From: Methanosarcina sp.
GTDB taxonomy: Archaea; Halobacteriota; Methanosarcinia; Methanosarcinales; Methanosarcinaceae
Length of the DNA: 13,013 nucleotides
Assembly: GCA_017883485.1 (NCBI GenBank)
Contig: JADGNM010000027.1
Location: forward strand, 1 to 13,013
Reading direction: 5' to 3'
Below the pieces are notes generated by a model. The model made no database searches, was not told where the DNA came from, and saw only the letters and a list, made by a program, of their open reading frames with translations. This document shows, piece after piece, positions 7,985 through 13,013 of the stretch. Numbering within the stretch: position 1 is the first letter of the stretch; every line of letters begins with the position of its first letter. The translations under genes were made by a program, and so were the position numbers.

Positions 7985-8380
7985 ATGTGGGATATTATTG
8001 CTGTGGATATATCTGGCAGGCACAGGATTAAAGGAGGTTATTACATGGTTTGTGCGGCAGTAACCCTCACTGTCTCAGCTAACCATATCGAGAAGATCAA
8101 ACAGATCAAGATTCAGCCCCTCTGGCTTAAAAGAGCTCCCAGCCTGCTGGACATCGTACAGCTGATTGAAGATACGGCTGACCAGCTTTCCTTTGAGGGC
8201 ACGATTGTGACAGAAAAAGGGGACATGTACAATAGGCCCATCTGGGTGCTGGAAAGCATGTTTTCGAGAGCCTTTAAATATCAGGAGTCCATTGCGGAGA
8301 GAAGGGCAATCGAACTTGTGCACCATATTTCTTTGAGTGCTCGCAACTTACTAATTAACGAACTTCAAATTGAGGCATGA
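7985..8380 (+). CDS. Conserved archaeal hypothetical protein (possibly DUF2209), upstream partner of hflX
   Basis: The 131-residue protein has no membrane segment or signal peptide. It begins MWDIIAVDISGRHRIKGGYY, where an acidic residue after a hydrophobic strand, followed by a Gly-rich turn, resembles the first hairpin of RNase H-like folds; this is only a fold guess. The rest alternates strands (VCAAVTLTVSA) with long helices (SLLDIVQLIEDTADQL, AERRAIELVHHISLSARNLL). I recall a methanogen family of this size and start as DUF2209, from memory only. ATG 7985 is chosen because the first 20 residues look like genuine protein. However, AAGGAGG at 8031-8037 is a near-perfect Shine-Dalgarno 7 bp before an in-frame ATG at 8045, which would give a 111-residue product. 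The stop overlaps the hflX start by ATGA (8377-8380), implying translational coupling and a related role, perhaps at the ribosome. Confidence 0.7.
   Translation: MWDIIAVDISGRHRIKGGYYMVCAAVTLTVSANHIEKIKQIKIQPLWLKRAPSLLDIVQLIEDTADQLSFEGTIVTEKGDMYNRPIWVLESMFSRAFKYQESIAERRAIELVHHISLSARNLLINELQIEA
8031..8037 (+). promoter_or_regulatory. Strong internal Shine-Dalgarno before an in-frame ATG
   Basis: AAGGAGG lies 7 bp before ATG 8045 inside the hypothetical gene. It also encodes Lys-Gly-Gly of the conserved-looking N-terminus, so it may be coincidental coding sequence or a true second start. By contrast the upstream ATG 7985 has no clear ribosome-binding site. Confidence 0.4.
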
Positions 8381-9687
8381 AAATTTCAGCAGAAAAGAAA
8401 TCCGGGAACGGGAACAGGGTAATTCTCGTTAAAAGAACCAGTCCGAATTCGGACCCTGAACGTGAAAAGAACCTTTTCCAGGAACTAAGGGAACTTGCAA
8501 GAGCCGCAGGCTACCTGCCGGTTGGGGAACTTACTCAGACCAGGTTTCCTGACTCCAGGTACCAGCTTGGGAGGGGGAAGATAGAGGAACTTGCCGAACT
8601 TGTGAGAAGCACAGGTACGGAAAAAGTAATTTTCTTCAACAGGCTTTCTACCATACAGCTCTTCAATATTTCGGAAATGTGCGGATGCCAGGTTATCGAC
8701 AAATTCCAGTTGATACTTGAGATTTTTGCAAAGAGAGCAACCACCCACCGCTCCAGGCTCCAGGTAGAACTGGCAAGGCTAAAGTATGAAGTGCCACGAG
8801 CAAGAGCTGTAGTCTCCCTCCTGAAAAAAGAGGAAAGGCCAGGCTTCATGGGACTTGGGGATTATGAGGAGTCCTATGAACAGGACCTGAAGAAAAGAAT
8901 CACAAGAATTGAAGATGAACTTGAGTCTGCAGAAAAGGACAATGAGTCCCTGAGAGCTTTCAGGCACAGGAAAGGCTTCTCCATAATTTCCCTTGCAGGA
9001 TACACAAATGCAGGAAAAAGCACTCTATTCAACGCTATTGTAAATGAGAGCGCTGAGGTAAAGGATATGCTCTTTACAACCCTTGTGCCCACGACCCGCG
9101 CGCTTGACCTTGGAGGAAGAAAAGCCCTTCTGACAGACACCGTTGGATTTATCGAGGACCTTCCCCACTGGCTGGTCGACGCCTTCAAGTCCACGCTTAA
9201 CGAGATTTTTCTCTCGGACCTCATCCTCCTTGTCGTAGACGTAAGCGAAAAGCCCGAAATAATCCTTCAAAAACTGTCTACGGCTCACGATACCCTCTGG
9301 GACCGCATCCAGGGAGTCCCTATCATTACAGTGCTTAACAAGACCGATCTGCTTGACGAATCCGAACTTGCAACAATTATGGAACAGATAGGCTATATGG
9401 CTCCAAATCCTGTTTTTGTCTCGGCAAAAGCAGGAACAGGCATTACAGCGCTAAAAGCCGAAATAATTAAGCATCTGCCTCCCTGGTCTTTCTATTCCCT
9501 TTCGCTGCCGAATTCGGAGAAAGGCATGTCAATTCTCTCCTGGCTATACGAAGAGGGAATAGTTCACAGGGTTGAGTATGGAGAGGGGATAACCGTGGAT
9601 TATGAATCCAGGACCGAGATTATTAAAAGGGCACAGGCTTTGATAAAAACCGAAGAGATCTTGAATAATGCTAAAGCAACTGAATAA
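8377..9687 (+). CDS. hflX: HflX-type ribosome-associated GTPase
   Basis: The 436-residue protein is full length for HflX, which binds the large ribosomal subunit and helps split or rescue stalled ribosomes. The N-terminal nucleotide-binding domain (about 15-150) has QLGRGKIEELAELV, KVIFFNRLSTIQLFNI and QVIDKFQLILEIFAKRATTH, then RLQVELARLKYEVPR. A helical linker (about 155-195) follows. The G domain has G1 GYTNAGKST (208-216), the G2 region TTLVPTTR with T235, G3 DTVGF (254-258), G4 NKTD (321-324) and G5 SAK (349-351). A small C-terminal domain ends the protein. Where bacterial HflX carries the Gly-rich GxGxRGPGE motif, this protein has GFMGLGDYEESYEQD, the archaeal variation. ATG 8377 overlaps the upstream stop. 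The overlap means expression probably depends on translation of the preceding small gene. Confidence 0.96.
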   Translation: MKISAEKKSGNGNRVILVKRTSPNSDPEREKNLFQELRELARAAGYLPVGELTQTRFPDSRYQLGRGKIEELAELVRSTGTEKVIFFNRLSTIQLFNISEMCGCQVIDKFQLILEIFAKRATTHRSRLQVELARLKYEVPRARAVVSLLKKEERPGFMGLGDYEESYEQDLKKRITRIEDELESAEKDNESLRAFRHRKGFSIISLAGYTNAGKSTLFNAIVNESAEVKDMLFTTLVPTTRALDLGGRKALLTDTVGFIEDLPHWLVDAFKSTLNEIFLSDLILLVVDVSEKPEIILQKLSTAHDTLWDRIQGVPIITVLNKTDLLDESELATIMEQIGYMAPNPVFVSAKAGTGITALKAEIIKHLPPWSFYSLSLPNSEKGMSILSWLYEEGIVHRVEYGEGITVDYESRTEIIKRAQALIKTEEILNNAKATE

Positions 9688-9707
9688 ACTCTGAAGAGGA
9701 GTTAAAA

Positions 9708-9740
9708 CCTGGAGAACATCCAGGCCCGTCAAGGCCCGTC
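9708..9740 (+). repeat. Short hairpin plus tandem AGGCCCGTC repeat after hflX
   Basis: CCTGGA (9708-9713) and TCCAGG (9719-9724) form a 6-bp stem with a 5-base loop, 20 bp after the hflX stop. It overlaps two tandem 10-bp units, CAGGCCCGTC and AAGGCCCGTC (9721-9740). No T-run follows directly, so it is not a typical terminator. It may stabilise the 3' end of the mRNA. Confidence 0.4.
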
Positions 9741-9839
9741 CAGAGTAAAAAGCGTTATCTGAAGAATTAAAAATGATTCCAATTTTATAAAAGCAGTCTA
9801 AATATTATCAAGGGTTTTTCAGCATTCTTTTACCAGAAA

Positions 9840-9850
9840 GTTTTTTATAT
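9840..9850 (+). terminator. Possible T-rich terminator or TATA element
   Basis: The T-run starting near 9840 and ending in TATAT could terminate the hflX transcript in the archaeal manner. It could equally be a second box A. The distance from hflX (about 150 bp) makes either reading uncertain. Confidence 0.25.
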
Positions 9851-9860
9851 AGCCTGGGTA

Positions 9861-9920
9861 CCGTTCGCATAAGTACGAAAGGTATTTATATTCAAAAGTC
9901 GTTTGTATACATGCGAACGG
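9861..9920. promoter_or_regulatory. Inverted repeat bracketing a TATA box: candidate operator/promoter
   Basis: CCGTTCGCAT (9861-9870) and ATGCGAACGG (9911-9920) are perfect 10-bp inverted repeats. Extending inward, 15 of 20 positions match between 9861-9880 and the reverse complement of 9901-9920. The TATA-like TTTATATT (9885-9892) lies almost exactly at the centre, so a transcription start would be expected near 9911-9917, inside the right arm. The arrangement would let a dimeric repressor at each arm block TBP or polymerase. The core recurs as CCGTTCGCA at 10001-10009. The likely controlled gene is the PHP gene, with a leader of about 180 bases. Confidence 0.55.
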
Positions 9921-10000
9921 GTGTCTACTAAAACAGACATCAGACCCTCCTACCTAATATCCTGAAATACACCCCAAACCAGATTTTTGCTATGCCCTGC

Positions 10001-10009
10001 CCGTTCGCA
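10001..10009 (+). promoter_or_regulatory. Third copy of the CCGTTCGCA core
   Basis: CCGTTCGCA repeats the core of the arms at 9861 and 9911. The starts of the three copies are 50 and 90 bp apart, both close to whole helical turns, which would put them on the same DNA face. It lacks the inner extension shared by the other two. Confidence 0.35.
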
Positions 10010-10060
10010 ATCCCTCCTTTTCTTTACACTTATCTATTTCTTTTTTTTCGTTTACGTTTC

Positions 10061-10068
10061 TTTATATA
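10061..10068 (+). promoter_or_regulatory. Box A (TATA) promoter of the PHP gene
   Basis: TTTATATA is a consensus methanogen box A. Its centre is about 30 bp before ATG 10095, so transcription would begin within a few bases of the start codon, giving a leaderless or nearly leaderless mRNA. This fixes ATG 10095 as the start. Confidence 0.65.
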
Positions 10069-10094
10069 AATTCACTTACAATTTTCGTATTAGC

Positions 10095-10778
10095 ATGAAA
10101 TTCGATCTTCACGTGCATTCCCATTATTCAAAGGACAGCAAAGCGACCCTGGACGAAATTCTTAATGCTGCCCTTAAAAGGGGACTTGACGGCCTTGCTA
10201 TCTGCGACCACGATACCATAGAAGGCGGGCTCGCCTGCGAAAAAAGAGCCCAGGAACTTGGCCTTAAAATTACAGTCATCCCCGGAGTGGAGGTCAGCTC
10301 TTCAAAAGGGCATATCCTTGTCCTTGGAATCAGGAAAAACATAGAACCCCTGCTAAGTCCGGAAGAAACGATAGAGAGAGCCCGGAAACTCGGAGGCGTA
10401 GTTATCATTCCTCACCCTTTCAAGCAAAGCTCTCACGGGATAGCAGATTTCGAAGGGCTTGATATTGATGCAGTTGAAGTATTCAATTCTCGCTGTCTCC
10501 TTAATGACGCAAACCGCAAAGCTGAAGACAAGGCAAACCGGCTTGGAATCCCGGGCGTTGCAGGAAGCGATTCCCACATTCCCGAAATGGTAGGGCAGGC
10601 CTATACCGAAATTAACGCCTCCGAAAATACCCTTGAAGCCGTGCTCAGGGCAATCAGGGAAGGAAAAGTAGCATCAGCAGGAAAAAATACGCCAACGACT
10701 GTAATTCTGGAGCAGATGTCAGGAAGTGTGAAGCGGAAATTGAAGAAGAGATTGGGTAGATTAATAAAAGGGTTGTAA
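10095..10778 (+). CDS. PHP-domain metal-dependent phosphoesterase
   Basis: The 227-residue protein is a PHP (polymerase and histidinol phosphatase) domain with essentially nothing else. Metal-ligand motifs in order are HVHSH (H6, H8), CDHD (D38, H39), GVEVSS (E66), HILVLG (H73), HPF (H107) and GSDSH (D159, H161). Together they build the trinuclear metal site of the family. Stand-alone PHP proteins hydrolyse phosphoesters such as nucleoside bisphosphates, oligoribonucleotide ends or histidinol phosphate. The exact substrate here cannot be read from sequence. The basic C-terminal tail (KRKLKKRLGRLIKGL) might bind nucleic acid or membrane. Start ATG 10095 is placed by the HxH motif position and by the TATA box 30 bp upstream; the in-frame extension back to 9987 is rejected. 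It appears monocistronic, with promoter elements of its own and a possible distal operator. Confidence 0.92.
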   Translation: MKFDLHVHSHYSKDSKATLDEILNAALKRGLDGLAICDHDTIEGGLACEKRAQELGLKITVIPGVEVSSSKGHILVLGIRKNIEPLLSPEETIERARKLGGVVIIPHPFKQSSHGIADFEGLDIDAVEVFNSRCLLNDANRKAEDKANRLGIPGVAGSDSHIPEMVGQAYTEINASENTLEAVLRAIREGKVASAGKNTPTTVILEQMSGSVKRKLKKRLGRLIKGL

Positions 10779-10918
10779 ATGCTCAGCTTGGGAATTGATT
10801 GTGCGGAGTTTCAAATAAAGAATCGCATTTAGAGTTTAGGATCAGCTACTAAATAATTAACCTTACATAAATTATAAAATATACCGCTGTTATTTCATCA
10901 GAACTCAAGGCAATTTTT

Positions 10919-11430
10919 TTAACAGTTACAAGGGATTTGTTTGCTGAAATTTATCTTTTTTATAGAAATATTTATTTGATCGAGTTGGTTACAGATTGCT
11001 CCCATAGCCCCTCTTCTGTTGTCACCTATTACTCTGACCTCAATTTGTTTATCATCAGGCTTCACCTTTACAGGAGCACGCGAATTTAGGAGATTCAATA
11101 CCACTCCCTCTCTCCAGCAGAGAGGCAATCCATTTAATTTTTTCTCGATGTCCTGATGCATACGCACTATAAAGCGGGTAATTATGCCAGAAGGCAAAAA
11201 GTAATCATAAGAATAATAAAACAAAGTTCGTCTTTCTCATCCCACTCAAAATCATCTGGTTCTTCTTTTGGCAATAATTCGGGAACAAGGTAGCTGCTTT
11301 TATCTGGAAGTTCGTATGAGAGTTCGAATTTATTCATTAACTCCATAAATTGGGGATAAATCCTGAATTTCCATATTTTAAGCGCATATATCTGATTCCG
11401 CGAATCTGTTATGTCAGAAATCACGATTTC
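10919..11430 (-). pseudogene. Fragment of a Roco-family GTPase: COR domain, frameshifted
   Basis: Two minus-strand frames join into one COR-like domain. The first, from about 11430, reads FMELMNKFELSYELPDKSSY and PELLPKEEPDDFEWDEKDELCF. The second continues YYSYDYFLPSGIITRFIVRM, then CWREGVVLNLLNSR, then IEVRVIGDNRRGAMGAICNQ. The pattern of an ELMxKFEL helix, PELLP, an LPxGxxTRFIVRxH segment, a WREGVVL strand and a final LDQI helix is that of the COR dimerisation domain of Roco proteins (the LRRK2 family), which occur in Methanosarcina. The join needs one extra base in the A-run at 11218-11221. The preceding leucine-rich repeats and Roc GTPase domain are absent: an in-frame TGA lies just upstream of 11430, and no P-loop is visible. 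The frame ends at TAA 10919-10921 right after IPCNC. It is not expected to be functional. Confidence 0.75.
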
Positions 11431-11450
11431 AAATTTAGAGCTATTAATTC

Positions 11451-11472
11451 ATGTGCTTAAGTTTAAGCACAT
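11451..11472. promoter_or_regulatory. Perfect 22-bp palindrome with nearby third half-site
   Basis: ATGTGCTTAA (11451-11460) and TTAAGCACAT (11463-11472) are perfect 10-bp inverted arms around a 2-bp GT centre, the size of a dimeric repressor site. A third half, ATGTGCCTAA, sits at 11495-11504 with 9 of 10 matches. The position is about 240 bp upstream of the HTH gene and just upstream of the Roco fragment's remaining reading frame. An operator or the end of a small mobile element are both possible. Confidence 0.5.
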
Positions 11473-11504
11473 AATTAGTTATTATTAGAAGTTTATGTGC
11501 CTAA

Positions 11505-11681
11505 AAACGCGGAACTCAGGATTTAACGCCCTCAAATAAACAATCATCTGCGGAACGCAATATTAAGCTCATCTTTATCCATCGATTGCACAGTGAGCGT
11601 CAGATTGACTCCAGAAGAGATATGTGTCGTGGGCTAATGCCAGTGATACTAAGAATCCATATAAATTGCATTGCAAGCATA
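11505..11681. other. Intergenic region, no gene seen
   Basis: Neither strand shows a convincing reading frame. A short imperfect palindrome, TTGCA-T-TGCAA (11666-11676), lies just before the HTH-gene TATA box and could be an autoregulatory site, but 5-bp arms are weak evidence. Confidence 0.35.
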
Positions 11682-11690
11682 TTTATATTA
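11682..11690 (+). promoter_or_regulatory. Box A (TATA) promoter of the tandem-HTH gene
   Basis: TTTATATTA is box A-like and centred about 25 bp before ATG 11710, so the transcript would start at or next to the start codon (leaderless). This supports ATG 11710 over the upstream in-frame TTG at 11671. Confidence 0.55.
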
Positions 11691-11709
11691 TAATCATAAT
11701 GTCACAACC

Positions 11710-12009
11710 ATGCGAAAGCGAATTGAAATGAAAGAAGAATTGTTCAAACCATTATACGAACAAGGCTGTAACGACAATGAGATCGCTCGCAGATTTGGGG
11801 TTACCGCTGGTACTATCATGAGGTTCAGACACAACCTCGGGCTACCGGTAGTGGACGCGAGCACAAAGATAGACGAAGAATTATTCAAAAAGCTATACGC
11901 AAGCAGACTCGATGATCGTCAAATTGCCCAAGAAATGGGTCTTAGGATTGCTGATATTTGGAGGTTCAGACACAACCTTGGTCTGCCGACGTTATATACA
12001 AACTCATAG
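11710..12009 (+). CDS. Small protein of two tandem 47-residue HTH units
   Basis: The 99-residue protein consists of two repeats with a period of exactly 47 residues. The first runs about 8-46 (KEELFKPLYEQGCNDNEIARR to MRFRHNLGLP). The second runs about 55-93 (DEELFKKLYASRLDDRQIAQ to WRFRHNLGLP). Each has the helix-turn-helix pattern of a first helix, (N/R)(E/Q)IA, a Gly turn and a basic recognition helix ending RFRHNLGLP. The ending recalls the short HTH units of GcrA-like or recombinase proteins, but I cannot name a family. A DNA-binding role is likely, with tandem units reading two adjacent sites. The gene stops at TAG 12007-12009, exactly one residue before a third repeat begins, so the product is probably a truncated version of a longer protein. 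It may still fold and bind DNA. Confidence 0.7.
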   Translation: MRKRIEMKEELFKPLYEQGCNDNEIARRFGVTAGTIMRFRHNLGLPVVDASTKIDEELFKKLYASRLDDRQIAQEMGLRIADIWRFRHNLGLPTLYTNS

Positions 12010-12172
12010 ATAGATTCTGAAATCTTCAAAAACTTTCTGATGAAGGACTTAATGAACGTCAGATTGCTCTCGAACTTGTATTTAGTAATTCAGCGATTAG
12101 CATTTGGCGAAAAAAGATGGTCTACCAAGTAATTACTTTAAGAAAATGATCGAGAAGAGTGAGGGTGAGTGA
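12010..12172 (+). pseudogene. Decayed third HTH unit and tail of the upstream gene
   Basis: Directly after the TAG, in frame, the DNA reads IDSEIFKNF, in phase with KIDEELFKKL of repeat 2. A one-base loss near 12036-12040 shifts to the frame reading EGLNERQIALELVF and SAISIWR. A second shift near 12110-12116 leads to DGLPSNYFKKMIEKSEGE and a TGA at 12170-12172. The GLP of that last frame matches the end of repeats 1 and 2. The original protein thus had at least three units and about 155 residues. Confidence 0.7.
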
Positions 12173-12322
12173 ATTACTCCTCTTTTAAGTCCAAAATATA
12201 TTGGGATATTACCAATCCTTATCTCCGGAAGCCACACAAGCCGTTAGATTGGCTCCAAATAAGCACTGCAGAGACTTTGGGAATTTACATTATACTCTTC
12301 TTTATACTTTTGATCTTCAGGT
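12173..12322. other. Convergent intergenic region
   Basis: About 150 bp between the end of the decayed HTH gene and the PhoU stop. ATTGG and CCAAT around a 7-bp loop (near 12200) form a small hairpin. No gene or clear terminator is visible. Confidence 0.3.
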
Positions 12323-13013
12323 TCAGATCATCTTTACATTCATATTGATTGCAATTTCTGCGATATCGCCGCTGTATTCGGCTGCCCTGCGGAAGCTCTC
12401 CAGAACCATGCTAAGTTCAATGTCATCTGGGGTTCCACTTTCCCGTGATTCCAGGGAAACTCCGAACTGAGAGATCTTTTTAGCTTCCACAACTAATTTG
12501 TTTATTGTCTGAAGGTCTTCTTCCGTCATTACATTCATTGAGCTTTCGAAAACTTTGCGGGAGAGTTCAGCCATCCTGAAAATAGGGTCATCAGGGTTAA
12601 CCCCTGAACTCATTTTCTGGACATTTTTAGCTATTCTGACCGCATGGTCTCCTATGCGCTCGATAATTTTAGTAATAAGCCTGTACTCCAGAGATTCTTG
12701 CGGATTCCGGATTCCTATAATTTCATAGAGTTCGATGTCCTCAATTGCGGCGTTGAGCTGGCGGACAGAAAGAAAATAGAAACGATCCACATCATCGTCT
12801 CTCTGGATGACGTCTTCGGCAATTTCCACATTATAATCCCGAAGAGCAACCATAGAGTCTTCAAGCATCGAAAGCACAAGACCGTACATGTTTTTGATTA
12901 CCCGGCCAAGAGGCAGATCATTGTAATTTAGCAGGCACTGGAAAACCAGCTCATTCCTGGATTCTTCCACAAGTTCAAGGCCTATCATTTTCTGACGCAC
13001 TGAATCCTTGATA
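12323..13013 (-). CDS. PhoU-family phosphate-uptake regulator (5' end outside the window)
   Basis: At least 229 residues, running off the right edge; the frame remains open upstream (IKDSVRQKMIGLELVEES), so the GTG at 13000 is not the true start. The visible part is the two-repeat helical PhoU fold. Repeat 1 has GRVIKNMYGLVLSMLED, QRDDDVDRFYFLSVRQLNAA, KIIERIGDHAVRIAKNV; repeat 2 ends ESFRRAAEYSGDIAEIAINM. The (E/D)xxxD metal-cluster motifs appear as ERIGD and EYSGD. PhoU proteins link phosphate transporters (Pst or Na/Pi type) to signalling and limit phosphate uptake. Archaeal members of this length usually carry an N-terminal AbrB/SpoVT-like DNA-binding domain. The GLELVEESRNELVFQCLLNY stretch is what joins the two parts, so that domain is expected just beyond the window. 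No phosphate transporter gene is visible here. Confidence 0.92.
   Translation of the reverse strand, partial: IKDSVRQKMIGLELVEESRNELVFQCLLNYNDLPLGRVIKNMYGLVLSMLEDSMVALRDYNVEIAEDVIQRDDDVDRFYFLSVRQLNAAIEDIELYEIIGIRNPQESLEYRLITKIIERIGDHAVRIAKNVQKMSSGVNPDDPIFRMAELSRKVFESSMNVMTEEDLQTINKLVVEAKKISQFGVSLESRESGTPDDIELSMVLESFRRAAEYSGDIAEIAINMNVKMI

Larger units (their letters stand above)
9688..10094. other. Regulatory intergenic region between hflX and the PHP gene
   Basis: About 400 bp without a real gene. A 17-bp hairpin and a 10-bp tandem repeat follow hflX. Then come an inverted repeat bracketing a TATA box, a third copy of the repeat core, pyrimidine-rich DNA (10010-10060) and the proximal TATA box. 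A frame open upstream of the PHP start (9987-10094) translates to a Phe-rich stretch unrelated to the PHP domain and is rejected as coding. Confidence 0.6.

Noticed and set aside
8535..9288. Several minus-strand open frames inside hflX
   Set aside because: They are mirror frames of a well-defined GTPase with all G motifs intact.
9911..9931. Leaderless mini-ORF MRTGVY starting in the right arm of the inverted repeat
   Set aside because: Six codons is too short to support, and the ATG is explained by the palindrome arm.
9987..10094. N-terminal extension of the PHP protein giving 36 extra residues rich in Phe and Tyr
   Set aside because: The extension covers the pyrimidine-rich promoter region and the TATA box; the PHP domain's HxH motif begins right after ATG 10095.
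10779..10832. 17-codon ORF right after the PHP stop
   Set aside because: Too short, with no ribosome-binding site or homology; it looks like chance.
12007..12009. TAG read as pyrrolysine in the tandem-HTH gene
   Set aside because: Methanosarcina can decode TAG, and the position matches a lysine in repeat 2, but the frame is lost nine residues later by a base deletion, so readthrough would not restore the third unit.

Overview
The window reads as chromosome from a methanogenic archaeon of the Methanosarcina type. The evidence is an archaeal tRNA-splicing endonuclease with a tandem-repeat architecture, TTTATATA-like box A promoters placed so that mRNAs would be leaderless (PHP gene and HTH gene), a very AT-rich intergenic region, and remnants of gene families I know from Methanosarcina (Roco/COR, prokaryotic pentameric ligand-gated channel, IS4-family transposases). 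The genus is an inference from gene content, not a database result.

Layout. Positions 1-84 may hold the tail of an unidentified ORF. A complete PLP-dependent Orn/Lys/Arg decarboxylase (154-2484, minus) is followed by about 575 bp of AT-rich DNA with a nested inverted repeat, then endA (3061-4122, plus). From 4158 to about 6130 on the minus strand lies a broken gene for a dCache-sensor/pentameric ligand-gated ion channel fusion. It carries a one-base frameshift, loss of the first pore-domain helix, and a 5' end cut off by the C-terminal half of an IS4-family transposase (to 6659). A secreted NlpC/P60-like lipoprotein follows (6705-7736). A small conserved gene overlaps hflX by ATGA (7985-9687). 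A 400-bp regulatory region then leads to a PHP-domain phosphoesterase (10095-10778).

The right part is decayed accessory DNA. It holds a frameshifted Roco COR-domain fragment (10919-11430, minus), a perfect 22-bp palindrome, and a small protein of two tandem HTH units whose third unit is still readable after an in-phase TAG stop plus frameshifts. At the right edge is a PhoU-family phosphate regulator (minus) that runs off the window at its N-terminus.

The clearest functional unit is the 7985-9687 pair, which looks translationally coupled. The rest are mostly single genes. The most interesting items are the fossil sensor-channel gene, the Roco fragment, the three-unit HTH gene, and an inverted repeat that brackets a TATA box upstream of the PHP gene. 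I see no CRISPR array, rRNA or tRNA, and no intact mobile element.
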